From contig JADGPF010000032.1 of NCBI GenBank assembly GCA_017882585.1, positions 1-47,898 of the forward strand: a DNA stretch of 47,898 bases, written 5' to 3'. Source of the DNA: Thermoleophilia bacterium (GTDB lineage Bacteria > Actinomycetota > Thermoleophilia > Miltoncostaeales > Miltoncostaeaceae). Numbering within the stretch: the stretch's first letter is position 1; each line of letters starts with the position of its first letter. Made by a program: the position numbers and the translations under genes. Below, piece by piece: positions 19,388 to 28,569 of the stretch. A model generated the notes under the pieces. That model did no database searches and had not been told where the DNA came from. It was given only the letters and a program-made list of their open reading frames with translations.

Positions 19388-19963
19388 CTAGATGCCCAGC
19401 GCGCGCGCGGTATGCAGGAGCCCGATCAAGGTCTTGGCGTCCCGGACGCGCGTGATCAAGGTCGGCAGGTCCGACAGCGGGACCGGGACGATCTCGATTT
19501 CCTCCTCGGGAATCGGGACGACGTCGCTTGGGCGCAGATCCGAGGCGATGAACAGATGGATGAACTCGGTCAGCATCGCCGGCGCGGTGTAGAACCCGCC
19601 CAGATAGTTCCATTGGCCCGCGTCACGTCCCACCTCCTCGCCGAGCTCGCGCACCGCCGCCGCCCAGGGATCCTCGTCGGGGCCATCGAGCTTGCCGGCG
19701 GGCAACTCGAGCATGACCTCCTGGACGGCCTCGCGCGGCTGGCGGACCATCAGCAGGTGGTCGTCTTCGATGGGCACCATCACCACCGCACCGTAGTGCT
19801 CAAGCACCTCGCGCCGAACGACCAGCCCGCTCGCGCGGCGATACTCGGAGACCCGAAGCCGGACGATCTCACCGTCGAAGATCCGCTCGCTGACGACCGG
19901 CCCGGCCAGCACTGCTTCGGGCGGCTGGCCGACGGCCCCCGGCGGCACGCGCTCCGCGCTCAC
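19388..19963 (-). CDS. NUDIX hydrolase, ADP-ribose pyrophosphatase-like
   Basis: Predicted to hydrolyse ADP-ribose or related nucleoside diphosphate derivatives. The 191-residue size and N-terminal strands (SERIFDGEIVRLRVSEY, EHYGAVVMVPI) match the ADPRase subgroup. The Nudix box reads GKLDGPDEDPWAAAVRELGEEVG in the protein; the REL-x-EE-x-G core is intact, but six residues rather than five separate the first Gly from the first Glu. The GTG at 19963 shares GTGA with the M20 peptidase stop, so the longer open frame reaching 20551 is not used. Confidence 0.88.
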   Translation of the reverse strand: MSAERVPPGAVGQPPEAVLAGPVVSERIFDGEIVRLRVSEYRRASGLVVRREVLEHYGAVVMVPIEDDHLLMVRQPREAVQEVMLELPAGKLDGPDEDPWAAAVRELGEEVGRDAGQWNYLGGFYTAPAMLTEFIHLFIASDLRPSDVVPIPEEEIEIVPVPLSDLPTLITRVRDAKTLIGLLHTARALGI

Positions 19964-21093
19964 GCGTCGACCGCCTCGGCAAGGATCGCGCGGGTGACGG
20001 CGACCATCGCCTCGAGGTCGTCGACGGCGATCGACTCGTCCGGCGTATGCACGTCGACCATCGCGTTGCACAAATTGACCGCGGGGAACCCGTTGCGCAC
20101 CAGTGCGTTCACGTCGGAGCCGCCGCCACCGGGTACGTGCGTGGCACGGATGCCCGCGCGCGCCAGCGCGCGCTCGGCCAGCACAACCTGCGGATCGCTC
20201 GGACGCAGTTGATAGCCGGTGTATTGGGTTTCGACCCGGCATTCCAGATCGCATCCACCGGCGACGGCGGCCGTGGTCATCGCGTCCATCATCCGGGTGA
20301 CCTGTTCGGCGAGCGCGGCCAGATCGCGGCTGCGGGCCTCGGCGATGAGCTCGCAGCGCGGCGCGACGACGTTGGTCGCATCCCCGCCGGAGATGATCCC
20401 CACGTTCGCCGTCGTCTGCGCATCGATGCGCCCAAGCGGCATGGTGGCGATGGCCGCGGCAGCCGCCGCGATGGCGCTGTGGCCGTCTTCGGGCTGCATC
20501 CCGGCGTGCGCGGCGGTTCCCACGAACGTCGCCGTGATCCGCTTGTGCCACGGCGCGGACATGATGATCTGCCCGATCGGCCCGGAGTGGTCAAATACGA
20601 AGCCGACCTGGGCGGTCAGTTGTGCCGTATCGAAGCCCGCCGCCCCGCGGAGCCCGACCTCCTCGCACGGGGTCAGCAAGATCTCGATCCCTGCGTGCGG
20701 GGTGCCCTCACGCAGCAGCTGGCGAACGCCCACCAGCATCGCCGCGATCGCCGCCTTGTCGTCACCGCCCAGGATGGCATCGCGCCGATTGGTCAGCGAG
20801 CCGTCCTCGCGCAACTCGACCTCGATCGGCCCGGTCACGGGAACGGTGTCCAGATGCGCGCACAGCACGACGGGCGTTCCCGGGGCCGTCGCCGGCAGCC
20901 GGCCGAGGATGTTGCCGCAGCCGGCGCCGATGTGGTCACCAACGTCGTCCTCGATGATCTCGCACCCCAGTGCATCCAGCTCGCGCCGGGCGCGCTCGGC
21001 GATCTCGCCCTCCCCGTAGGACGGCGACGGGATCTCACACAGCTCGATCATCAGCTGAGCCACCTCGGGCAGCTCAGCCGACGCGATGCTCAC
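19960..21093 (-). CDS. M20-family metallopeptidase, tripeptidase T-like
   Basis: A di-zinc aminopeptidase of 377 residues, cytosolic. Metal-site motifs in order are [12 protein letters not shown] (His and catalytic Asp), [15 protein letters not shown] (bridging Asp), [12 protein letters not shown] (catalytic Glu pair), FDHSGP (Asp) and a late His near [12 protein letters not shown]. The dimerisation domain includes [16 protein letters not shown]. The GGDDK form and overall length fit the PepT-like branch of M20 rather than DapE or ArgE. It starts with GTG at 21093, sharing GTGA with the pyrG stop, and ends in a GTGA overlap with the NUDIX gene. Substrate specificity is inferred only from family resemblance. 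Confidence 0.88.
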   Translation of the reverse strand: MSIASAELPEVAQLMIELCEIPSPSYGEGEIAERARRELDALGCEIIEDDVGDHIGAGCGNILGRLPATAPGTPVVLCAHLDTVPVTGPIEVELREDGSLTNRRDAILGGDDKAAIAAMLVGVRQLLREGTPHAGIEILLTPCEEVGLRGAAGFDTAQLTAQVGFVFDHSGPIGQIIMSAPWHKRITATFVGTAAHAGMQPEDGHSAIAAAAAAIATMPLGRIDAQTTANVGIISGGDATNVVAPRCELIAEARSRDLAALAEQVTRMMDAMTTAAVAGGCDLECRVETQYTGYQLRPSDPQVVLAERALARAGIRATHVPGGGGSDVNALVRNGFPAVNLCNAMVDVHTPDESIAVDDLEAMVAVTRAILAEAVDA

Positions 21094-22763
21094 GCCGGGG
21101 TGGCCGACACCGCTGCGCCGTCAACCTCCGCGCCGTCAGAGTGCGCCGGCCCGCGCTGCGCGGTCGCCCGTGCGAGCGCCGCGCCCACGAACTCGCGAAA
21201 CAGCGGTTGGGGTCGCGTCGGGCGACTCTTGAATTCTGGATGGAACTGTGACGCGCAAAACCACGGATGCTCGCGGATCTCGATGCATTCGACCAGACGG
21301 CCATCGGGCGAGGTACCCGACACCACCAGGCCGGCCTCTTCGATCTGCGAACGCAGGCCCGGGTTGACCTCGTAACGGTGGCGGTGGCGCTCGTAGATGA
21401 CCGTGTCGTCGTAGAGCGCAGCCACCCGGGTGCCGGGCACGAGGGCGACCGGGTCGGCACCGAGACGCATCGTGCCGCCGCGCTCATCGATCTCACGCTG
21501 CTCCGGCAGCAGATCGATGACCGGGAATGGCGTGTCCGGATCGAATTCCGAACTGTTGGCGCGCTGCATCCCGCAGACGTTGCGGGCGTACTCGATCACC
21601 GCCACCTGCATCCCGAGGCAGATCCCCAGATACGGGACCAGTCGCTCACGCGCATACCGTGCCGCAGCGATCTTGCCCTCGATGCCGCGCTGGCCGAACC
21701 CGCCCGGCACCAGAATGCCGTCTGCGCGGGCAAGCACGGCGTTCAGGTCCGGCTCGTCCGCGTCGATCCACTCGATCTCGACGCGGACCCCGTGGAAGAT
21801 CGCGGCGTGCTTGAGGGCCTCGGCAACCGACAGATACGCGTCACGCAATTGCACGTACTTGCCGACCAGCGCGATCCGGACGACTCCCTCGCAGTGCCCG
21901 ATGTGCTCGACCAGCGCCTGCCACTCGCCGAGGTCGGCCGGTCGCATCGGCAGGCTTAACCGATCGCATACCGCACGGTCGAAGCCTTCGGCCTCCATGC
22001 CGAGCGGAACCACGTAGATGTCTGGGGCGTCGCCTGCCGAGATGACCGCCGTCTCAGGAATACCCGCATGTAGGGCGATCTTCGCCTTGAGGTCATCGGT
22101 GATGTCATGGTTCGAGCGCAACACCAGCACGTCTGGCTCGATACCGATCCGCCGCAACTCGTTGACCGAGTGCTGGGTGGCCTTGGTCTTGAGCTCGCCG
22201 CTCGCCTCGAGGAACGGCACAAGGGTGACGTGGACGAACGCGACGTTCTCGCGGCCGACGTCGTTGCGCAGCTGGCGGATGGCCTCCAGGAACGGCAGCG
22301 ACTCGATGTCACCGACCGTACCGCCGATCTCCACGATGACGACATCCGCCGCCGAGCTCTCGCCCGCCAGCCGGATCCGTCGCTTGATCTCGTTGGTCAC
22401 GTGCGGCACGACCTGCACCGTGGCCCCGTCGAAGTCGCCGCGGCGCTCGCGCTTGATGACCGCGTCGTATACCGCGCCGGTGGTCGTGTTCGAGACGCGC
22501 GTCAGGCTCTCGTCGGTGAACCGTTCGTAGTGCCCGAGGTCGAGATCGGTTTCCGCGCCGTCCTCGGTCACGAACACCTCGCCGTGCTGGTACGGGCTCA
22601 TCGTGCCGGGATCCACGTTGATGTACGGGTCACATTTCTGGAAGAAGATCTTCCAGCCCCGGGCCTTGAGCAGCGTCCCAAGCGAGGCGGCGGTGATTCC
22701 TTTGCCAAGACCGGACACCACGCCCCCGGTGACGAACACGTACTTGACGGGGTGGTTGCTCAC
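21090..22763 (-). CDS. pyrG: CTP synthase
   Basis: Makes CTP from UTP, ATP and glutamine. The 557-residue protein has the N-terminal synthase domain, beginning [20 protein letters not shown] with its P-loop, then [15 protein letters not shown] and [17 protein letters not shown], and a C-terminal class I amidotransferase domain with the oxyanion region VPGGFGQRG, nucleophile Cys in YLGICLGMQ and the final His-Glu near SQFHPEFKS. The open frame extends to 22916, but GTG 22763 follows GAGGAG at a 5-base spacing and matches the family start. It leads the pyrG-M20-NUDIX unit. Confidence 0.97.
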   Translation of the reverse strand: MSNHPVKYVFVTGGVVSGLGKGITAASLGTLLKARGWKIFFQKCDPYINVDPGTMSPYQHGEVFVTEDGAETDLDLGHYERFTDESLTRVSNTTTGAVYDAVIKRERRGDFDGATVQVVPHVTNEIKRRIRLAGESSAADVVIVEIGGTVGDIESLPFLEAIRQLRNDVGRENVAFVHVTLVPFLEASGELKTKATQHSVNELRRIGIEPDVLVLRSNHDITDDLKAKIALHAGIPETAVISAGDAPDIYVVPLGMEAEGFDRAVCDRLSLPMRPADLGEWQALVEHIGHCEGVVRIALVGKYVQLRDAYLSVAEALKHAAIFHGVRVEIEWIDADEPDLNAVLARADGILVPGGFGQRGIEGKIAAARYARERLVPYLGICLGMQVAVIEYARNVCGMQRANSSEFDPDTPFPVIDLLPEQREIDERGGTMRLGADPVALVPGTRVAALYDDTVIYERHRHRYEVNPGLRSQIEEAGLVVSGTSPDGRLVECIEIREHPWFCASQFHPEFKSRPTRPQPLFREFVGAALARATAQRGPAHSDGAEVDGAAVSATPA

Positions 22764-23024
22764 GAGATCTCCTCGGTCAATCAGCGCTGAACGGACGATA
22801 CACCAGGCCGCCCACGACACGAGCCCACAGGCCCGCGGGACCGCGGGTGAGCCGGCCCGCCGGACCGCGGCGGCCCGCACCACACCGGGTCTTAACGCGA
22901 CCCCTACGGGGCTCACAGTCCACTGCCAGCAGGCACTTCTACTGTTAGGGTCTGTCCCCGCGCCTCGAGCGGGCGGCTCGGTTGCGTCCGGCGACCGCGC
23001 TCACGACGTGGAGGAATCCGGTTG
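22764..23024. other. Divergent intergenic region between pyrG and a methyltransferase gene
   Basis: About 260 bases separate two divergent starts. On the plus strand TACTGT near 22943 could be a -10 element without a convincing -35 partner. A short inverted repeat, CCCCTACGGGG, lies near 22900. GGAGG at 23010-23014 is the ribosome-binding site for the downstream gene. No pyrG attenuator-type initial G run or other known regulator could be identified. Confidence 0.35.
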
Positions 23025-23696
23025 ATGGATTGGAATACCCGCGTCGCGGCATGGGAAGACGTTGCCGCGAGCCCAGCATTTCAGCGCCTCGCCGACCGCG
23101 TCCTGACAAGCGCCGCGCCATCACCTGATGATCGAGTCGTCGATCTTGGCGCCGGGACGGGCCTGCTCACGTTTCGCATTGCGCCGCTTGTCCATGACGT
23201 CATCGCCATCGATGCCGCGCCCGCGATGGTCGACTACGTCACCGACGCCACCCGGGACGCCGGCATCGACAACGTCCAGGCGGCCGTGTCGGACCTGCGT
23301 GCGCTTGCGCTGCCGGACGCGTCGCGGACGCTGGCGATCTCCAACTACGCGTACCACCATCTCGATCACGAAGGCAAACTGACCGCGCTGCACGAGCTGT
23401 ACCGGATTCTCGCCCCGGGAGGCCGCGTCTCCATCTGCGACATGATGTTCGCGCTGTCGCTGCGACCGCGTGACCGACGGATCATCTTTGACAAGGTGCG
23501 CCTGATGGCACGCAGGGGTCCGGCGGGCGTCATGCGAATCCTGCGAAACGCCGGGCGCGTCGCGACCGGATCATGGGAGCATCCCGAACGTCCGGAGGTC
23601 TGGGTCGAGTTGCTGACCGAGACGGGGTTCGCCGACATCGCGTCGTTCGAGCTCAGCAACGAGGCCGGACTGGTCGTCGCCCGCCGGCCGGCCTAG
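23025..23696 (+). CDS. Class I SAM-dependent methyltransferase
   Basis: A 223-residue cytosolic methyltransferase of unknown substrate. Motif I is VVDLGAGTGLLTFRIA, the acidic end of strand 2 is IAIDAAPAMV, and the post-core segment is LAISNYAYHHLDHEGK, followed by LAPGGRVSICDMMF, typical of UbiE/Methyltransf_11 enzymes. ATG 23025 is chosen; a TTG one codon earlier (23022) is also well spaced from GGAGG. The next gene starts 12 bases after the stop, so the two are likely co-transcribed. Confidence 0.84.
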   Translation: MDWNTRVAAWEDVAASPAFQRLADRVLTSAAPSPDDRVVDLGAGTGLLTFRIAPLVHDVIAIDAAPAMVDYVTDATRDAGIDNVQAAVSDLRALALPDASRTLAISNYAYHHLDHEGKLTALHELYRILAPGGRVSICDMMFALSLRPRDRRIIFDKVRLMARRGPAGVMRILRNAGRVATGSWEHPERPEVWVELLTETGFADIASFELSNEAGLVVARRPA

Positions 23697-23708
23697 CAGC
23701 GGCCCGGT

Positions 23709-25061
23709 ATGACCACGCCCCGTCGAGACCGGCGCGGCTCGGGAGGTGCGGCGCTGCTCATCGGCGTGATCGCGCTCGTCGTGGTCGCCGTCGGCATTGT
23801 CACGCGCGTTTCCTCATCCGGAGGGCCGCACGGCGCCGGGTCCACACACCGCGGCGTACCGGCGGTCCCACCGCTCCCGACCAACACGCTGGTGGCGACC
23901 GGGCCGGCCTTGCGCTTCGGCGAGCCCGTCGCCGCAACCACGGCCGCGACACGGGTCGTCGCCGCCACGGTCTGGCTGCCGACCACGGCCGTCGTGGAGA
24001 CCTGGCAGCGTACCGGGACGGAGGGTTGGAGTGCGCCCCGGCAATTGCTCCCGACCGGGTTTCACCGCGGTTACGACCCGTCCGTGGCGGCCCTCTCGGA
24101 CGGTACTGTCGTCGTGAGCTCGGGCGTCGACCTCGCCGTGCGGCCCTACTGCATCGACGCGGGGTCGGTCGCGGTCCAGCGTATCGACCCCTCCGGGCCG
24201 AGCACCCCCGTCCTGGTCGACGACGAGCGCGGCAGCACCGGCTTCGATGACCGCCCGACGGTTGCCGCCGGGTCCGGCACGCAGGTCTGGGTCGGATGGT
24301 CGCACGGCACCGCCGCCGACGCGTGTGATCTGGTCGGCCAGCATGACCAGATCATGGTGTCGGTCTCCGCCGACGGCGGACGCCGCTTCGGCCGTCCGTT
24401 CACTATCGCGACCCCCGGTGCGAACTTCGGTGTCCAAATCGCCCCGACCGGACCGGGTCACGCGGAGATCGCCTGGGCCGAATCGTTCCCGAGCGGCCTC
24501 TATCGCATTCTGGTCGCCCAGATCACCGATTCACACCTGGTCGGCCCCCCCACCGTTGTGGGGAGCGGGACCGCGCTGCCCGCCCACTTGCCCGGAGCGA
24601 GCTTTCCGTCGTTCACGCTCCCCAGCCTGACACTGATCGACGGGCGTCCCGCGCTGACCTGGGCATCGTGGATCAACAGCAGGGCAGTCATCGACCTTGC
24701 ACTTCCCGCGACGTCCGGCTCGGGCTGGCGCCGCCTGACGATCCCGCCGGCTGCCGGCCACGATGATCTGCTGCCGACTCTGGGAACGCTGTCCAACGGG
24801 ACCACCCTGTTGCTGAACGCGGTACACCGGCGCACGACCGACTCCGTCGCGTACGAAATCCGGGCTGTCGGTACGAGCTCGACGGCTGCGGGCATCGCCA
24901 GGTCTGGCGCACGTACGATCGCAGGTGGCGGGCCCGGGCCGGCGTTCCGCGAGCTCGGCGAATCCCTGCAGATCGCCACGGACCCCGCCGCGACGACCAC
25001 CGGCCTCGTGGTCGCGAGCGCGCAGGCGTCCCGGCTCGAGACGGCGGTCTGGACGCCCTAA
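23709..25061 (+). CDS. Membrane-anchored beta-propeller-like (BNR/sialidase-fold) protein
   Basis: A 450-residue protein with a basic N-terminus and one membrane segment (GGAALLIGVIALVVVAVGIV), then an extracellular part rich in repeated strands. Several pieces resemble BNR/Asp-box repeats of sialidase-type propellers, for example VSVSADGGRRFGRPFTIA, plus recurring patterns such as GYDPSVAALSDGTVVVS and DLLPTLGTLSNGTTLLLNA. Catalytic sialidase residues cannot be assigned, so it is probably a binding or structural surface protein. Two Cys residues (YCID and DACDLV) may form a disulfide. Likely co-transcribed with the preceding methyltransferase; a functional link is unknown. Confidence 0.68.
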   Translation: MTTPRRDRRGSGGAALLIGVIALVVVAVGIVTRVSSSGGPHGAGSTHRGVPAVPPLPTNTLVATGPALRFGEPVAATTAATRVVAATVWLPTTAVVETWQRTGTEGWSAPRQLLPTGFHRGYDPSVAALSDGTVVVSSGVDLAVRPYCIDAGSVAVQRIDPSGPSTPVLVDDERGSTGFDDRPTVAAGSGTQVWVGWSHGTAADACDLVGQHDQIMVSVSADGGRRFGRPFTIATPGANFGVQIAPTGPGHAEIAWAESFPSGLYRILVAQITDSHLVGPPTVVGSGTALPAHLPGASFPSFTLPSLTLIDGRPALTWASWINSRAVIDLALPATSGSGWRRLTIPPAAGHDDLLPTLGTLSNGTTLLLNAVHRRTTDSVAYEIRAVGTSSTAAGIARSGARTIAGGGPGPAFRELGESLQIATDPAATTTGLVVASAQASRLETAVWTP

Positions 25062-25107
25062 CCCGGCCCCAGACACCCGGCCGCGGTACCCGGCGGCGGC
25101 GATGTGC

Positions 25108-26802
25108 CTACGGGGTCACGCCAACGCCACGCAGCAGCCGCTGGACGTGGGTTCGCGCAGCGGCATCATCGCTGGTCGTCCCCAGCATCCGGCACAGCTC
25201 GTCAACCCGCGCGGCATCGACGACCTCCCGAATCGCTGTCCTCGCGATCCCGTCCGCCGCGACGTCCTTCTCCAGGACGTACTGCCGCTCGCCGGCGGCC
25301 GCAACTTGGGGCAGGTGCGTAATGGCTAACGTCTGGGTCACCCTGCCCAAGGCCGCGAGCCGCGCAGCGACCGCCATCGCGGTGACACCGCCGATGCCGG
25401 CGTCGATCTCGTCGAAGACCCATGTGGCACCATCAGTGCCCGCGCTCAACCCGTGGAGCGCCAGGAGCACCCGCGAGAGTTCACCGCCTGAGCCCACCTC
25501 GGCGAGCGGTGCCTCGGCCAGCCCCGGATTGGGTTGCACGAAGATGGTTGCCGTATCGGCCGTCAGCGGGTCCGCGTGTCCGGTGACGGCGATCCGCACC
25601 CGAGCCTCGGGCATCGCCAGGTCGATCAGCGCCTCGCGCAGTGCCTCGGCCAGTCGCGGCGCTGCCGCCGCGCGGAGATCGCGAAGCTCTGCCGCGCGCC
25701 GTGTGGCGTCCGCCAGCATGGCCTGGTGCTCTTCGGCAAAGCGCGCGGCGCCCTCGCCCGCGCTCGCAAGATTCTCCAGCTCCACCCGGGCGCTGTCGGC
25801 CCACCCGGCAAGCGCGTCCGGATCGCAACCGGCACGCCGGGCACATCGTGCGTAGTGCTCGAGCCGGGCTTCGACCGCATCGAGGCGCCCGGCCTCCGCA
25901 TCGAGCCCGTCCAGATAGCCGCGCAGCTGGATCGCCGCCTCGCCGACCAGCGCCTGCGCCTCCCCCAGCAGCTGCTGGACCGGTGCGAGCAGCGGGTCGA
26001 TTCCGACGACGTCACCCACGGCCCGTTCGGCCTGGCCGATGAGCTCCCGCGCCCCGGCCTCGGCCTCGGTCGGAGCGATCGCTTCCGCGGCGGTCGACGC
26101 CGCCCGTGCGAGGCGATCCGCATGACGCAGTCGGTCGCGTTCACCGATCAGCTGGCCGTACTCGCCATCCGCCGCGCCCAGCGCACCGATCCCGCGAAGC
26201 AACTCATCGAGGTCTCCGCGCCGTCGAACGAGCGCCTCCTGCTCGGATCGCGCCTGCTCCTGCGCCCGTGCACGGGCCCGAATCTGACGTCGCAGCCGGG
26301 CCAGTTCCTCGGCCCGGCCGACCACGTCCGAACCGCAGTAGTGGTCGAGGGCGGCGAGCTGCGCCCGTGACGAGATCAGCATGCGTTGATCGCCTTGTCC
26401 GGAGAACCGGACCAGATAGCCGACCAGCGCCGCGACCGCGGCCCTGGGGGCGACGGCCCCGTCGATCAGCGATCGTGCGCGCCCGTCGGCGGGGATGCGC
26501 CGCGTGACGGTGAATTCCCCGGGGTCGTCGACGAGCTCCTGCAGCGCCGCCGCCGGATCATCCTCATCGAGCCGGCCCCAAAACCCATCGGGCAGGCGAA
26601 CGGTCGCCTGGACCAGCGCCTGGCGATGTCCGGGGCGAACGACCCCGGGATCCGCCGCCGCACCACCGAGCAGTGCCAGCGCGTTGGTCAGCACGGTCTT
26701 GCCGGCGCCGGTCTCGCCCGTGATCACGGTCAACCCCGGACCGAACTCGAGCTCGGCGTGTTCGATCACCACCAGACCGTGGATCTCCAACGACAGGATC
26801 AC
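25108..26802 (-). CDS. recN: DNA repair protein RecN
   Basis: SMC-like ATPase acting in double-strand break repair. The 564-residue protein has the N-terminal ABC half with Walker A GETGAGKTVL, a central coiled-coil pair (Ala/Glu/Arg-rich, about 150-350), then the C-terminal ABC half with signature GSGGELSRVLLAL, Walker B TWVFDEIDAGIGG and D-loop/His region QTLAITHLPQVAA. GTG at 26802 lies 4 bases after the nadK stop. The longer open frame to 26952 lies inside nadK and is not used. Last gene of dxs-tlyA-nadK-recN. Confidence 0.96.
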   Translation of the reverse strand: MILSLEIHGLVVIEHAELEFGPGLTVITGETGAGKTVLTNALALLGGAAADPGVVRPGHRQALVQATVRLPDGFWGRLDEDDPAAALQELVDDPGEFTVTRRIPADGRARSLIDGAVAPRAAVAALVGYLVRFSGQGDQRMLISSRAQLAALDHYCGSDVVGRAEELARLRRQIRARARAQEQARSEQEALVRRRGDLDELLRGIGALGAADGEYGQLIGERDRLRHADRLARAASTAAEAIAPTEAEAGARELIGQAERAVGDVVGIDPLLAPVQQLLGEAQALVGEAAIQLRGYLDGLDAEAGRLDAVEARLEHYARCARRAGCDPDALAGWADSARVELENLASAGEGAARFAEEHQAMLADATRRAAELRDLRAAAAPRLAEALREALIDLAMPEARVRIAVTGHADPLTADTATIFVQPNPGLAEAPLAEVGSGGELSRVLLALHGLSAGTDGATWVFDEIDAGIGGVTAMAVAARLAALGRVTQTLAITHLPQVAAAGERQYVLEKDVAADGIARTAIREVVDAARVDELCRMLGTTSDDAAARTHVQRLLRGVGVTP

Positions 26803-26806
26803 GCGA

Positions 26807-27700
26807 CTACCCGCGTCCGAACTTCTCCCGGTAGCGACGGAAGAACGAGGCCTCCGGGAAGATCGCCAGGTGCACGTCGGAACCGCCGAGACCGACGGTG
26901 ATCTGCCGGCCGGGGGCGAGGCTGCCGACCTTCGATCCGTCGGCCAAGACATCGCAGTCGCCCCAGATCGCAGAGTTGGTGACCACCAGCTGCTCCTCGG
27001 GCGCGATCACCAGCGGGCGGGTGTCGAGATGATGGCCCGCGAGGAAGCTCAGCACGAAGCACCGCACCCGCCAGCTGACCGTCGGGCCGCCGGCGGCGAG
27101 GTTGTAGGCCGTCGAGCCGACCGGCGTGGAACACACGACCCCGTCGCAGCGCACCGTGGCGACCTTCTCGCCATCGATCGCAAACGACAGGTCGGCGATG
27201 CGGGTCTCGCCGCTGCGCACGAGTGCCAGGTCGTTGACCGCGCGCACGGATCCATCGCTCCAGTCCACGGTCAGCGACGGCAGGGCCAGCACCGAGTATT
27301 CGCCCCGCAAGGCACGCCGCAGGCCGTGCTCCAGGTCGTCCCGCTCGACCGAGCACAGGAAACCGACGCGGCCGAAGTTGACCCCGATGACCGGCGTGCC
27401 CGCACCGGCCTCGCGCGCGAGCGCCCGGAGCATCGAGCCGTCCCCGCCGAGTACGACGATCAGATCCTCACCCTCACTGCGTAGCGTGACGGTTTCGCTG
27501 GAGACGTACTGTTCGAGGCGCGGGTGCTTGGCCACCTCGACCGGCGGCACCAACACGTCCACCCCGGATTCCTCCAGGATCGCGAGCACCGTGTCGAGCG
27601 CGCCGCTGGTGTGTTCGGGAGCGCGGTGGGTGAGCAGCAACACGCGCTCAACGCCGGTGCCGGCCGGGACGATCGGGATGGGGCGGTTCGGTTCGGTCAT
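26807..27700 (-). CDS. nadK: NAD kinase
   Basis: Phosphorylates NAD to NADP with ATP or polyphosphate. The 297-residue protein contains the GGDGSMLRALA motif with the catalytic Asp, then GVNFGRVGFLCSVE, the NDLALVRSGE motif, and GVVCSTPVGSTAYNLAAGGP, all diagnostic for the family. The ATG shares ATGA with the tlyA stop. The gene order tlyA-nadK-recN is widely conserved in actinobacteria. Confidence 0.97.
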   Translation of the reverse strand: MTEPNRPIPIVPAGTGVERVLLLTHRAPEHTSGALDTVLAILEESGVDVLVPPVEVAKHPRLEQYVSSETVTLRSEGEDLIVVLGGDGSMLRALAREAGAGTPVIGVNFGRVGFLCSVERDDLEHGLRRALRGEYSVLALPSLTVDWSDGSVRAVNDLALVRSGETRIADLSFAIDGEKVATVRCDGVVCSTPVGSTAYNLAAGGPTVSWRVRCFVLSFLAGHHLDTRPLVIAPEEQLVVTNSAIWGDCDVLADGSKVGSLAPGRQITVGLGGSDVHLAIFPEASFFRRYREKFGRG

Positions 27701-28506
27701 GGGGTCTCCGCAGGATGACCGACGGCCACCGCGTCGGCAATCCGCTGGTCGAGGTCCGGCACCGGCACGGCAGCACCAGATGCCGTCGCGAACAAAAATA
27801 CTTCCCGGTTGCCCTTCGGGCCGGGCACGCCGCTGTCGGCGGCGCCGAGTACCGCGCCACCGACAGCCATGATCGCGTCGGCGACGCGCCGCACGGCCGC
27901 GGCCCGCACGGCCGGATCCCGCACGACACCCGACGCCCCAACCTGCCCACGCCCGGCCTCGAACTGCGGCTTGACCATGAGAAGCGCCCGCCAGTCACGC
28001 GCCAGGCAGGGTGCGACGGCACCCCACACGAGTGCTGTCGAGATGAACGCGAGATCACACACGACCAGGTCGGGTGCATAGGCGAGCATCCCGGGGGCGA
28101 GCGCCCGCGCGTTGGTGCGCTCCATGACGTGAACGCGGGGGTCATTGCGCAACCGCCAATCGAGCTGGCCGTATCCCACGTCCAGGGCGATGACTTCGTG
28201 GGCGCCGCGGCGCAGTAGGCAATCGGTGAAGCCGCCCGTCGATGCCCCGAGATCCAGTGCCCGCGCACCTTCGACCTCGATCCCGAACGCATCCAGCGCA
28301 TTGCTCAGCTTCCGCCCGCCCCGCGAGACGAACTCCGGAGCACCTGCGACCTCGATGATCCGCTCGTCGTCGACGGCCAGGCCGGGCTTGTCGCTCACCC
28401 GCCCGTCCACGCGCACGCGTCCTGCCAACACCGCCGCCTGCGCACGCGAGCGGGACGGCGCGAGGCCGCGCTCAACGAGCGCGATATCGAGACGGGACCG
28501 GGGCAT
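27697..28506 (-). CDS. tlyA: TlyA family rRNA (cytidine-2'-O)-methyltransferase
   Basis: Predicted to 2'-O-methylate 16S and 23S rRNA cytidines; in mycobacteria loss of TlyA gives capreomycin resistance. The 269-residue protein has an N-terminal S4 RNA-binding domain (residues about 4-62: LDIALVERGLAPSRSRAQA and GRVRVDGRVSDKPG) and an FtsJ/RrmJ-type methyltransferase domain with SAM-binding ALDLGASTGGFTDCLLRRGA and the IALDVGYGQLDWRLRNDPRV block. The ATG at 28506 follows dxs by 63 bases and the stop overlaps nadK (ATGA). Confidence 0.95.
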   Translation of the reverse strand: MPRSRLDIALVERGLAPSRSRAQAAVLAGRVRVDGRVSDKPGLAVDDERIIEVAGAPEFVSRGGRKLSNALDAFGIEVEGARALDLGASTGGFTDCLLRRGAHEVIALDVGYGQLDWRLRNDPRVHVMERTNARALAPGMLAYAPDLVVCDLAFISTALVWGAVAPCLARDWRALLMVKPQFEAGRGQVGASGVVRDPAVRAAAVRRVADAIMAVGGAVLGAADSGVPGPKGNREVFLFATASGAAVPVPDLDQRIADAVAVGHPAETP

Positions 28507-28553
28507 CCATGCCGATGATAGCCGTGTCCACGGCTCGCCTGGCCGCGCGCGAG

Positions 28554-28568
28554 CGGCCCGGCGGGCCG
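28554..28568 (-). terminator. Small GC hairpin just after the dxs stop
   Basis: CGGCCC-GGC-GGGCCG is a 6-bp inverted repeat ending 2 bases from the dxs stop codon, between dxs and tlyA. It has no following T run, so it is at most a weak pause or processing site within the dxs-tlyA transcript. Confidence 0.25.
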
Positions 28569-28569
28569 G

